Numbered from the stretch's first letter, positions 8,744 to 15,097 are shown. The stretch is DNA of 19,328 nt from Jeotgalicoccus sp036782755 (GCA_036782755.1 DAIPYL010000028.1:1-19328), one strand, 5' to 3'. Notes: generated from the sequence alone by a model not told the origin. Translations and numbers: made by a program.

Positions 8744-9151
8744 ATGGCTAAAGTATATATTGATGCGGCAGCAAGTTTTGAACCGAAACTCGCATGCGGC
8801 GGAGTCATTATTAAAGATGGTGCTGGAAATTATGAGGAGTCTGTGCTGCTCGGTGAAATGGATAACCATGAAGCGGAGTGGGCGACTATGGAGTTTGCGT
8901 TAAAAGCAGTCAGCGAGCTGAACGTCAAATCGGCGATTGTGTATACAGACTCAAAAATCATCGTTGACACGTTCGATAAAGGGTACGTTAAGAATAAAAT
9001 ATTTAAATCGTACTACGACAGAGTTCTTCCTTTAACAAACGCGCTCGATATGTTTATAATTACTCATACACCGAGAAAAAATAATCGCGGTGCTGACAAA
9101 CTGGCAAAAGACCGTTTGTATAAAGAACGCAAAAGATTAAGCAGTAATTAG
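8744..9151 (+). CDS. RNase HI-like protein
   Basis: RNase H fold protein of 135 residues, expected to cut the RNA strand of RNA/DNA hybrids. All four metal-ligand acids can be placed: Asp7 (YIDAAA), Glu45 (NHEAEW), Asp69 (YTDSK) and Asp118 (NRGADKLA). The first motif is DAAAS, not the classical DGS, as in the shorter RNase HI-like branch of Firmicutes whose members are sometimes weakly active. Activity is therefore likely but not certain. SD-like AGGATGATG precedes the ATG. It sits between the FEN-type exonuclease and a small zinc-finger gene. Confidence 0.85.
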   Translation: MAKVYIDAAASFEPKLACGGVIIKDGAGNYEESVLLGEMDNHEAEWATMEFALKAVSELNVKSAIVYTDSKIIVDTFDKGYVKNKIFKSYYDRVLPLTNALDMFIITHTPRKNNRGADKLAKDRLYKERKRLSSN

Positions 9152-9193
9152 CTCATTTGGCTATTTTGCAATTTAAAGTAATGAGGTATGATA

Positions 9194-9364
9194 ATGGATA
9201 CGAAAGTCCTTGATAAAATTAACCGTCTCGAACGCACGTACTGCAGAGGATGTCTGTTAAAAGAAGTCAACCGGACCGAAGGTTCGAAATCAAGTGCACA
9301 TTCATTCTGCATTACGGAATGTTCCGTCGGCATTGAAATGAAGATGCACGGCAATAAACTATAA
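9194..9364 (+). CDS. Small zinc-finger protein (DUF2602/YpeQ-like)
   Basis: A 56-residue protein. It has five likely metal ligands: Cys17-x2-Cys20, then His36, Cys39 and Cys43 (motifs YCRGCLLK and AHSFCITECSVG). This pattern matches the small YpeQ/DUF2602 zinc-finger family of Firmicutes, function unknown. SD GAGGT (9183-9187) lies 6 nt before the ATG, and cvfC begins 16 bp after its TAA. Coding is supported by the SD, the conserved Cys/His spacing and the context. Linkage to the RNase HI-like gene suggests a nucleic-acid role, but that is only inference. Confidence 0.82.
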   Translation: MDTKVLDKINRLERTYCRGCLLKEVNRTEGSKSSAHSFCITECSVGIEMKMHGNKL

Positions 9365-9380
9365 TACTGGAGGCACCACC

Positions 9381-9662
9381 ATGGAAATTGTAAGAATTGA
9401 ACCGACACCAAGCCCGAATACTATGAAAATCACAGTAAATGAAACAAAAGAAGAAATGAAATCTTCAACTTATAAGGAAGTTACAGCAGATACACCTGCA
9501 TTTATTGCACGTATCCTTGAACTGGAAGATGTTACAAGCGTATTCCACGCGCTGGACTTTATTTCTGTAGATAAAAGCACTAAAACTGACTGGGAAACAT
9601 TAATTCCCAAGATTGAAGCAACTTTTAACGATGGTGATCTTGGTGAAGTAAAAAAAGACTGA
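9381..9662 (+). CDS. cvfC: CvfC N-terminal part: Nfu/NifU N-terminal domain, zero frame
   Basis: The first 93 residues match the N-terminus of staphylococcal conserved virulence factor C (YpgR in Bacillus). They begin MEIVRIEPTPSPNTMK and include SVFHALDFISVDK, the Nfu/NifU N-terminal scaffold fold. SD GGAGG is 7 nt before the ATG. In S. aureus this domain is fused to HEAT repeats in one chain of about 374 residues. Here the zero frame ends at TGA 9660-9662, just after GTA AAA AAA GAC, and the remainder continues in the -1 frame. Either a 93-residue stand-alone domain is made, or a -1 shift on the A7 run joins 92 codons to the downstream frame and gives 370 residues. See the separate frameshift-site entry. 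Confidence 0.88.
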   Translation: MEIVRIEPTPSPNTMKITVNETKEEMKSSTYKEVTADTPAFIARILELEDVTSVFHALDFISVDKSTKTDWETLIPKIEATFNDGDLGEVKKD

Positions 9663-9700
9663 CACCTGAGCCGAACTTTGGTGAAGTGAACACTCAGGTG
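9640..9700 (+). promoter_or_regulatory. Candidate -1 frameshift site in cvfC (slippery A7 plus hairpin)
   Basis: Read in the zero frame, GT-A AAA AAA has a heptamer A_AAA_AAA at 9650-9656 in the phase needed for tandem -1 slippage. A 6-nt spacer (9657-9662, containing the TGA stop) is followed by a perfect 8-bp stem CACCTGAG (9663-9670) / CTCAGGTG (9693-9700). Its 22-nt loop can fold a further 4-bp stem ACTT/AAGT (9675-9678/9684-9687). GGTGAT at 9633-9638, complementary to the 16S anti-SD, ends 11 nt before the heptamer, as in dnaX-type sites. A slip produces ...VKK-RLTPEPNFGEV..., in line with the uninterrupted staphylococcal protein. Function is inferred; a simple mutation or a read error remains possible. 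Confidence 0.6.
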
Positions 9701-10492
9701 CTCATGTTTAAGGGTATCCCATACCAGGTCAAGTTAAATGATGGTACAGAACACCGCCGCGAACTGCCGGCGCGTTTTACACAAGCCGTTCAGGACGCCA
9801 CACTGCCTGAAGATAATATTATTTTCGACCGCAAGTGGGAAACGCTGAGCACCCGCTACGGTACACCGGATGACGTATTTACGGAAGTGATTGAAGAAAT
9901 TGAAGCACTGTATCCGGCAGATATGCTGACTGTTTTAGTCGAAGAAGCGAAAAACCGTGTGCAGCCGGCACCGATGAAATACTTTAAAGTGCCGCTCGAT
10001 AAGTTTAAAAATACAGAGGATTGGAAAGAACGCCTCTATATACTGAACCATTTTGACACGCCGGACGAGAGCGATTATCCGCTCCTCGAATACGCACTTC
10101 ACGACGACAAGCTTCAGGTCAGACGCATGGCCGTAAGTTTACTTGCAATGATAGAAGTGCCGGAAACATTGAAATACCTGCAAATTGCAATGGCAGACCG
10201 CGCAATCCCGGTCAGAAGAACAGCAGCTGATGCTTACAGTGATTTAGGATTTAAAGAAGGATTACCGGATATGCACAAAGCGCTTGGCGATAAAAATCCA
10301 ATCGTCCGCTGGCGTGCAGCAATGTTTATATACGAATCCGGCGATGAGTCGAGTCTTGAAGTGCTGAAGGCACATCAGGATGATCCGCAGTACGACGTCA
10401 GACTGCAGATTGAAATGGCGATTGCCCGTATTGAACAGGGCGAAGATGCACTCGGCAGCGTATGGAAACAAATGCAGAACAGGGAGCGGTAA
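9686..10492 (+). CDS. cvfC: CvfC C-terminal part: HEAT-repeat domain, -1 frame
   Basis: The downstream frame matches the rest of staphylococcal CvfC: FKGIPYQVKL, NIIFDRKW, then HEAT-like helical repeats (HDDKLQVRRMAVSLLAMIE, ADRAIPVRRTAADAYSDLG, DKNPIVRWRAAMFIYE) and the terminus IEQGEDALGSVWKQMQNR. CvfC was identified in S. aureus as a conserved factor affecting virulence; its biochemistry is unknown. The -1 frame is open from 9647, so the segment before GTG 9686 (RLTPEPNFGE) is probably translated as part of the fused protein. GTG 9686 is merely the first start-like codon. ATG 9704, three bases after AGGTG, could serve for reinitiation. The stop is at 10490-10492; brxA starts two bases later. 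Confidence 0.87.
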   Translation: MNTQVLMFKGIPYQVKLNDGTEHRRELPARFTQAVQDATLPEDNIIFDRKWETLSTRYGTPDDVFTEVIEEIEALYPADMLTVLVEEAKNRVQPAPMKYFKVPLDKFKNTEDWKERLYILNHFDTPDESDYPLLEYALHDDKLQVRRMAVSLLAMIEVPETLKYLQIAMADRAIPVRRTAADAYSDLGFKEGLPDMHKALGDKNPIVRWRAAMFIYESGDESSLEVLKAHQDDPQYDVRLQIEMAIARIEQGEDALGSVWKQMQNRER

Positions 10493-10494
10493 AC

Positions 10495-10935
10495 ATGGAT
10501 GCATATCAGGCATATATGAAAGAAATTGCAGAACCTATGAGGCAGGAACTGACAAATTACGACTTTTATGAGTTAACGACACCAGAAGGTGTCCATAACT
10601 TTATGAAGGATGCAAAAGAAGATGAAACGACATTTGTCGTGATTAACAGCGTATGCGGCTGTGCAGCAGGACTTGCAAGACCTGCTGCAGTAACAGTTAC
10701 CAATCAGAACCCGGTAAAACCGGATCGTCTGGCAACTGTATTCGCAGGACAGGAACGTCCGGCGACTGCTGCAATGCGCGAATATATTGAGGCTGCGCCT
10801 TCAAGCCCGTCATTTGCTTTATTTAAAGGTAATAAGCTTGTATCATTTACCGCACGTGAAAATATCGAAAATAGAAATATTGAAGACATCATGATGGATC
10901 TGAAAGCAGATTTTGACGAATATTGTGCAAAATAA
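10495..10935 (+). CDS. brxA: Bacilliredoxin (BrxA/YphP family)
   Basis: Thioredoxin-fold thiol oxidoreductase of 146 residues that removes bacillithiol from S-bacillithiolated proteins. The active site is Cys54-Gly-Cys56 in NSVCGCAAGLARPA, equivalent to Cys53/Cys55 of Bacillus YphP; EYIEAAPSSPSFALFKG is also conserved. ATG 10495 is chosen over an in-frame ATG at 10462 because SD AGGGAG (10481-10486) is eight bases away and MDAYQAYM matches the family N-terminus. It closes the ypsC-dynA-cvfC run. thyA-dfrA lie downstream, as in S. aureus where brxA, thyA and dfrA are neighbours. A bacillithiol-using host is implied. Confidence 0.94.
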   Translation: MDAYQAYMKEIAEPMRQELTNYDFYELTTPEGVHNFMKDAKEDETTFVVINSVCGCAAGLARPAAVTVTNQNPVKPDRLATVFAGQERPATAAMREYIEAAPSSPSFALFKGNKLVSFTARENIENRNIEDIMMDLKADFDEYCAK

Positions 10936-10965
10936 AAAAGGAAAGGGCTCACCCTTTCCTTTTTT
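10934..10965. terminator. Bidirectional terminator after brxA
   Basis: An A6 run, then GGAAAGGG (10940-10947), loop CTCA, CCCTTTCC (10952-10959) and T6. Both strands end in a T run, so it can stop brxA transcripts and the leftward transcript of the small ORF at 10978-11049. Its left arm overlaps the brxA TAA. Confidence 0.93.
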
Positions 10966-10977
10966 CATAAGTATATA

Positions 10978-11049
10978 TTACTCGTAGATGCACATTGTAA
11001 TCATGTAGCCTGCAAGTAAAGTTAAACCGATTGTGAATAAAATTTCCAT
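10978..11049 (-). CDS. Putative 23-residue single-span membrane peptide
   Basis: A minus-strand ATG at 11049 opens a 23-codon frame ending in TAA at 10978. The product begins MEILFTIGLTLLAG and ends MCIYE. Residues 3-21 are nearly all hydrophobic, enough for one membrane span, with acidic residues at 2 and 23 and one Cys at 20. SD GGAG lies eight bases before the ATG. The bidirectional terminator lies 12 bp beyond the stop, and a minus-strand TATAAT (11095-11100) lies upstream. These points make it look like a real transcription unit. I recognise no family; it does not show the Fst/PepA toxin pattern. It could also be chance in a short intergenic gap. Confidence 0.5.
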   Translation of the reverse strand: MEILFTIGLTLLAGYMITMCIYE

Positions 11050-11094
11050 TATGAACACTCCGATCACAATTATTTTCTCGCCTCATTAATACTA

Positions 11095-11100
11095 ATTATA
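11095..11100 (-). promoter_or_regulatory. Possible -10 box for the small minus-strand ORF
   Basis: The plus-strand ATTATA reads TATAAT on the minus strand, 46 bp before the ATG at 11049. The -35 region (TTTTCT at 17 bp spacing) is weak. The rightward thyA promoter must lie in the same 11050-11134 gap; TATATA at 11097-11102 is the best -10 candidate. Confidence 0.35.
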
Positions 11101-11134
11101 TAGAACTACATAATAAAAGAAAAGGGTGATTTTA

Positions 11135-12088
11135 ATGAATTCATTTGATAATGCCTATCACGGGCTGATGAACCGCGTCTTGGATACAGGTACAGAGAAA
11201 ACTGACCGTACAAATACGGGCACGAAATCTGTTTTCGGACATCAGATGCGTTTTGATTTAAGCGAAGGATTCCCTCTCCTGACCACTAAAAAGGTTTCTT
11301 TTAAACTCGTTGCAACCGAATTAATATGGTTTCTCCGCGGCGATACGAATATTAAATATCTGCTCGAATACAACAATAATATATGGAACGAATGGGCGTT
11401 TAAGAAATATATCGAATCGGACGATTATACTGGTCCGGATATGACGAACTTCGGCCGCCGCGCACTTGCCGACGAAGATTTCAATGAACAGTACAAAGCT
11501 GAAATGAAAACTTTTAAAGAGCGTGTGCTGAACGACGATGCTTTCAGTAAGAAATACGGCACACTTGGCAATGTGTACGGCAAGCAGTGGCGCCACTGGG
11601 TCGGACCGGACGGTGAAGTCATTGACCAGATTGCAAACTTAATCGACGGCATTAAAAACAATCCGGACTCGAGACGCCACATCGTGAGCGCATGGAATCC
11701 TGCTGAAATTGAGACGATGGCACTGCCGCCGTGTCATACGCTGTTCCAGTTTTATGTTGCAGACGGCAAGCTGAGCCTGCAGCTGTACCAGCGGAGCGGA
11801 GACATCTTCCTCGGAATACCGTTTAACATCGCAAGCTACAGTCTGCTGCTCGCACTCGTTGCACGTGAATGCGGCCTCGAAACAGGAGAGTTCGTGCACA
11901 CAATTGGTGATGCGCATATTTACTCAAACCACTTTGATGCGGTAAACACGCAGCTGTCACGTACGAGCTACGCGCCGCCTGCGCTTAAAATCAACTCGGA
12001 CAAATCAATGTTCGAACTTGAATATGAAGACTTTGAAATAGAAGGCTACGAATCCCACCCGGCAATCAAAGCACCGATTGCAGTATAG
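11135..12088 (+). CDS. thyA: Thymidylate synthase
   Basis: Converts dUMP to dTMP using methylenetetrahydrofolate. The 317-residue length is that of staphylococcal ThyA. The nucleophile is Cys200 in LPPCHTLFQFY; other family blocks are GNVYGKQWRHW, DSRRHIVSAWNP, YQRSGDIFLGIPFNIASY and HTIGDAHIYSNH. A 50-residue insertion between the N-terminal strand and GNVYGKQW is typical of this class. ATG 11135 follows SD AAAGGGTGAT. The GTG inside that SD (11126) is not the start. dfrA follows with its SD overlapping the thyA stop, coupling production of dTMP with regeneration of the dihydrofolate it releases. Confidence 0.97.
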   Translation: MNSFDNAYHGLMNRVLDTGTEKTDRTNTGTKSVFGHQMRFDLSEGFPLLTTKKVSFKLVATELIWFLRGDTNIKYLLEYNNNIWNEWAFKKYIESDDYTGPDMTNFGRRALADEDFNEQYKAEMKTFKERVLNDDAFSKKYGTLGNVYGKQWRHWVGPDGEVIDQIANLIDGIKNNPDSRRHIVSAWNPAEIETMALPPCHTLFQFYVADGKLSLQLYQRSGDIFLGIPFNIASYSLLLALVARECGLETGEFVHTIGDAHIYSNHFDAVNTQLSRTSYAPPALKINSDKSMFELEYEDFEIEGYESHPAIKAPIAV

Positions 12089-12098
12089 GAGGACAATA

Positions 12099-12575
12099 AT
12101 GGTTGCATTAATAGTTGCACACGCAAAACAGAACGTTATCGGTTTTAACGGCGATATGCCCTGGAGCCTGCCGGCCGATTTAAAAAGATTAAAAAAACTG
12201 ACGACAGGGAATACTATAGTTATGGGGCGTAAGACATACGAAACACTCGGACGTCCGCTGCCTGACCGCAGAAATGTCGTATTAACGACAAATTCAGACT
12301 TTACAGCAGAAGGCATCGACGTCATTCATTCAATCGACGAAATTAAAGACCTGCCCGGCAAAGTATTTATCTTCGGCGGCAGTACGATTTACAATCAGAC
12401 GATGCATCTCGTCGATGAGATGTATATTACGGTGATTGACGAAAAGTTTGCAGGCGACACATTTTTTCCGGACTACGATTTAAACGAGTGGACGGTGGAA
12501 TCAAGCACCGAGGGGACAGCAGACGATAAAAACCGCTACCCGCACCGTTTTCTGCATCTGACTAGAGAGCTGTAG
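12099..12575 (+). CDS. dfrA: Dihydrofolate reductase
   Basis: Reduces dihydrofolate to tetrahydrofolate with NADPH; target of trimethoprim. The 158-residue protein keeps the substrate acid Asp27 (LPADLK), MPWSLP at 20-25, the NADPH motifs VMGRKTYE and FIFGGSTIY, and DTFFP. Numbering falls in register with S. aureus DHFR. At position 98, where S. aureus has Phe, this protein has Tyr, and at position 30 it has Arg in place of His. F98Y and H30N are known resistance substitutions in S. aureus, so low trimethoprim affinity is plausible but unproven, since E. coli DHFR also has Tyr there and is sensitive. SD AGGAGG overlaps the thyA stop; ATG 12099 is the clear start. Confidence 0.96.
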   Translation: MVALIVAHAKQNVIGFNGDMPWSLPADLKRLKKLTTGNTIVMGRKTYETLGRPLPDRRNVVLTTNSDFTAEGIDVIHSIDEIKDLPGKVFIFGGSTIYNQTMHLVDEMYITVIDEKFAGDTFFPDYDLNEWTVESSTEGTADDKNRYPHRFLHLTREL

Positions 12576-12578
12576 TGT

Positions 12579-13130
12579 ATGAAAAAGAATATATGGATGT
12601 TTTTATTCTTCGCACTGATTCTTGTAAACATCGCAGTTATCGTTATTATCGCATCGTTCTTTAATCAGTCTTATGAACAGACGAGCGAAAATAATCCTGC
12701 CGCTGAACCAAGGGCGCTCGAATTTATCTTAACGAACAGCACGATTGAAACGCTGATCAACGATAATATTCCATATGACGAATTTACTGTTAATATTAAT
12801 ACAGAAGGTATCGATGTCGATATCGAACAGCAGGTATTGGGATTCTCCATTAATTCAAGTGTTTCCGGAGAACCGATTGTCAATGGTGATAATATTATTA
12901 TTCATTTAACAGATCTGAATCTCGCGGGGCTGCCGCTCAGTGAAGATACGCTGTACACAGCACTCAGAAAGCTCGTCGAGCTGCCTGAAGGCATAGCGAT
13001 GAGCGGGACAGAACGTGCGATTGTCATCGACATGTCTCTGTTTGAACAGTATTTCGGCGTGGAACTTCAAGCCGACAAAATAGACTATGAAAACAATGCA
13101 TGGTATTTTTCAGTTAACAACAATTTTTAG
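12579..13130 (+). CDS. ypmS: YpmS family membrane-anchored protein (DUF2140)
   Basis: A 183-residue protein with a short basic start (MKKN), one hydrophobic membrane anchor at about residues 5-27 and an extracytoplasmic domain. It matches the YpmS/DUF2140 family by size, topology, motifs such as LEFILTNSTIETLIN and SINSSVSGEP, and its place after dfrA, as in staphylococci. Function is unknown. The start overlaps little SD sequence (GAGAG, 12575 region), and only three bases separate it from the dfrA stop, so translation probably depends on coupling. No lipobox Cys is seen, so it is an uncleaved anchor, not a lipoprotein. Confidence 0.82.
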   Translation: MKKNIWMFLFFALILVNIAVIVIIASFFNQSYEQTSENNPAAEPRALEFILTNSTIETLINDNIPYDEFTVNINTEGIDVDIEQQVLGFSINSSVSGEPIVNGDNIIIHLTDLNLAGLPLSEDTLYTALRKLVELPEGIAMSGTERAIVIDMSLFEQYFGVELQADKIDYENNAWYFSVNNNF

Positions 13131-13143
13131 GAGGAATTAATTT

Positions 13144-13665
13144 ATGGCTACAGCAACTTTAGCAGGCGGATGTTTCTGGTGTTTAATCAAACCGTTTGAC
13201 CAGTGGGACGGCGTGAAAGAGATCGTTTCAGGTTATTCAAACGGTGACGAACCGAACCCGACGTACGAGCAAGTATCAACAGGTACAACAGGGCACGTTG
13301 AAGCCGTGCAAATCGACTTCGACGAAGAAGTGATGAGCTACCGTGAACTGCTTGAAGTATTTTTCAAAACGTTCGACCCGACTGATATCGGCGGACAGTT
13401 CGGTGATCGCGGCCCGCATTATATGCCGGCCGTGTTTTACCATGACGAAGCACAGCAGCAGACAGCGCTTGATTTAATTAAAGAACTCGATGAAGCGAAC
13501 ATCTTCCAGGGACCGATTAACACACCGGTACTGCCGTATAAAAATTTCTACAGAGCAGAAGAAGAACACCAGGATTTTTATAAGAAAAATACAGGACACT
13601 ACAATGCGTATTACAAAGGATCCGGCCGTAAAGGATTCGTAGAAAATGTATGGGGTGAAAAATAA
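13144..13665 (+). CDS. msrA: Peptide methionine-S-sulfoxide reductase MsrA
   Basis: Reduces the S epimer of methionine sulfoxide in proteins. The 173-residue protein starts MATATLAGGCFWC, with the catalytic Cys10 in GGCFWC and Cys13 nearby. VSGYSNG, TGHVEAVQIDFD, FDPTDIGGQFGDRGPHY and HQDFYKKN are family blocks. SD AGGAGG precedes the ATG. The TAA overlaps the ATG of msrB by one base (TAATG), so the two stereospecific reductases are coupled. They may be reduced by thioredoxin; the nearby bacilliredoxin belongs to the same oxidative-stress theme but is in a separate operon. Confidence 0.96.
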   Translation: MATATLAGGCFWCLIKPFDQWDGVKEIVSGYSNGDEPNPTYEQVSTGTTGHVEAVQIDFDEEVMSYRELLEVFFKTFDPTDIGGQFGDRGPHYMPAVFYHDEAQQQTALDLIKELDEANIFQGPINTPVLPYKNFYRAEEEHQDFYKKNTGHYNAYYKGSGRKGFVENVWGEK

Positions 13666-14099
13666 TGGCAAGAAAAGATATAAGTGAATTGACAGACCTT
13701 GAAAGACAGGTTATGAAAGAAAACGGCACCGAAGCACCATTTGAAAACGAATACTGGAAACATTTCGAAGAGGGAATTTACGTCGATAAACTGAGCGGCA
13801 AGCCGCTGTTTACGTCTAAAGATAAATTCGATTCTTCATGCGGCTGGCCGAGTTTTGCGAAATCCATGTCGGATGAAGATGTATCCGAACACATGGACAC
13901 GTCGTTCGGTATGCGCCGCACAGAAGTCCGCAGTTCAACTTCGGACTCTCATTTAGGCCACGTTTTCCCTGACGGACCGCAGGAACTTGGCGGATTAAGA
14001 TACTGCATCAACTCTGCAGCGCTTGATTTTATTCCGAAAAGCGACCTTGAAAAAGAAGGTTACGGTGAGTACGTCAAGATTCTGGATTCAGAGGAGTAA
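13665..14099 (+). CDS. msrB: Peptide methionine-R-sulfoxide reductase MsrB
   Basis: Reduces the R epimer of methionine sulfoxide. The 144-residue product has CGWPSF (Cys59), EVRS, SHLGHVFPDGP and the catalytic Cys114 in RYCINSAAL. The paired CxxC zinc ligands of many MsrBs are absent, as in the zinc-free staphylococcal enzyme. The N-terminus (ELTDLERQVMKENGTEAPF) also follows the staphylococcal form. The start codon overlaps the msrA stop. yozE begins two bases after its TAA, with SD GAGGAG inside the end of msrB. Confidence 0.96.
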   Translation: MARKDISELTDLERQVMKENGTEAPFENEYWKHFEEGIYVDKLSGKPLFTSKDKFDSSCGWPSFAKSMSDEDVSEHMDTSFGMRRTEVRSSTSDSHLGHVFPDGPQELGGLRYCINSAALDFIPKSDLEKEGYGEYVKILDSEE

Positions 14100-14100
14100 T

Positions 14101-14322
14101 ATGAAAGATCGTCCATATTATCAATATATGAAGACACAGCTCGGGGCAAAAACGGACATTGGAAATCTCGCGAATCACATCGCGGATGACATGTCTTTCC
14201 CGAAGTACTCAAATAATTACGAAGAAATCTCAGATTATCTTGAAAAGAACCCGTATCTTAATATATCATTAGATACGTTTGATGAAAGTTTTTCAAATTA
14301 CACAGAATGGCTACAATCATAG
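14101..14322 (+). CDS. yozE: YozE family protein (UPF0346, SAM-like fold)
   Basis: A 73-residue acidic helical protein of the YozE/UPF0346 family, which has a SAM-like helical-bundle fold and unknown function. It is recognised by YYQYMKTQLG at the start, FPKYSNNYEEISDYLE in the middle and FDESFSNYTEWL at the end. The frame is open upstream through msrB, but ATG 14101 with SD GAGGAG is the sensible start. It follows msrB as in staphylococci. deoD starts 13 bp after it. Confidence 0.9.
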   Translation: MKDRPYYQYMKTQLGAKTDIGNLANHIADDMSFPKYSNNYEEISDYLEKNPYLNISLDTFDESFSNYTEWLQS

Positions 14323-14335
14323 AGGAGATGAAAAT

Positions 14336-15049
14336 ATGAGTATTCATATTAATGCAAAACAGGGCGATATTGCCGACACTATTTTACTGCCGGGAGATCC
14401 CCTGCGTGCGAAGTACATCGCTGAAACATTTTTAGAGGACGTTGTGTGCTACAACGAAGTCCGCAATATGTTCGGCTACACTGGTACTTATAAAGGCAAG
14501 AGAATTTCAGTTCAGGGTACTGGTATGGGTGTACCGTCAATTTCAATTTATATTCATGAACTGATGCGCGAATACGGTGTTAAAAACTTAATCCGTGTCG
14601 GTACTGCCGGTGCCTTAAAAGAAGAAGTTAAAGTACGTGACGTTGTTATTGCACAAAGTGCGACAACGGACTCTTACCAGAACAACAAATTATTCGGCAA
14701 CGTGAGTTTTGCTCCAACTTCAAACTTCGACCTGCTTCTGGCAAGCTACAATGAAGCACAGAAACGCGGTCTTGATGTGAAAGTCGGAAACGTCTATACA
14801 GCTGACTCATTTTACGATACGAAGACAGATACTAAGCAGCTTGCAGACTACGGTGTACTTGCAGTTGAAATGGAATCTGCAGCCTTATTCACAATCGCGG
14901 AAGAGTACAATGCACGTGCATTAGCTATTCTGACAATCTCTGACCACCTGATTACAGGAGAGGTTACAACTGCAGAAGAAAGACAGACTACATTCAACGA
15001 TATGATTGAAGTTGCACTTGATGCAGCAGTACCGTTTGTCGGAAAATAA
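14336..15049 (+). CDS. deoD: Purine-nucleoside phosphorylase (DeoD type)
   Basis: Splits purine nucleosides with phosphate into base plus (deoxy)ribose 1-phosphate, for nucleoside salvage. The 237-residue length fits hexameric DeoD. Visible are the phosphate-site motif LLPGDPLRAK (Arg24), RVGTAGA, the ribose-site VEMES (Met179, Glu180) and catalytic Asp203 in TISDH. ATG 14336 follows SD GAGGAG (14322-14327). It ends the thyA-to-deoD run; a strong terminator follows. In S. aureus deoD sits elsewhere, so its place here is a lineage difference (from memory, not checked). Confidence 0.95.
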   Translation: MSIHINAKQGDIADTILLPGDPLRAKYIAETFLEDVVCYNEVRNMFGYTGTYKGKRISVQGTGMGVPSISIYIHELMREYGVKNLIRVGTAGALKEEVKVRDVVIAQSATTDSYQNNKLFGNVSFAPTSNFDLLLASYNEAQKRGLDVKVGNVYTADSFYDTKTDTKQLADYGVLAVEMESAALFTIAEEYNARALAILTISDHLITGEVTTAEERQTTFNDMIEVALDAAVPFVGK

Positions 15050-15063
15050 TACAGTAATTATTG

Positions 15064-15097
15064 AAGAACAGTGATTTCACTGTTCTTTTCTTTTCTT
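15064..15097 (+). terminator. Rho-independent terminator of the thyA-deoD operon
   Basis: A perfect 10-bp stem AAGAACAGTG (15064-15073) / CACTGTTCTT (15078-15087) with a 4-nt loop runs into a T-rich tail. Confidence 0.93.

Noticed and set aside
9650..9662. Treating cvfC simply as a dead pseudogene
   Set aside because: Both halves retain family motifs to the last residue, there is only one frame break, and it sits at a phased slippery heptamer with a stem, so decay is not the best first reading, though not excluded.
11321..11917. Overlapping minus-strand frames inside thyA
   Set aside because: They mirror the codon pattern of thyA and show no start signals or conserved motifs.
12099..12575. 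An acquired trimethoprim-resistance dfr cassette
   Set aside because: The gene is in its native thyA-dfrA-ypmS position with an SD overlapping the thyA stop, and no mobile element or repeat is nearby.
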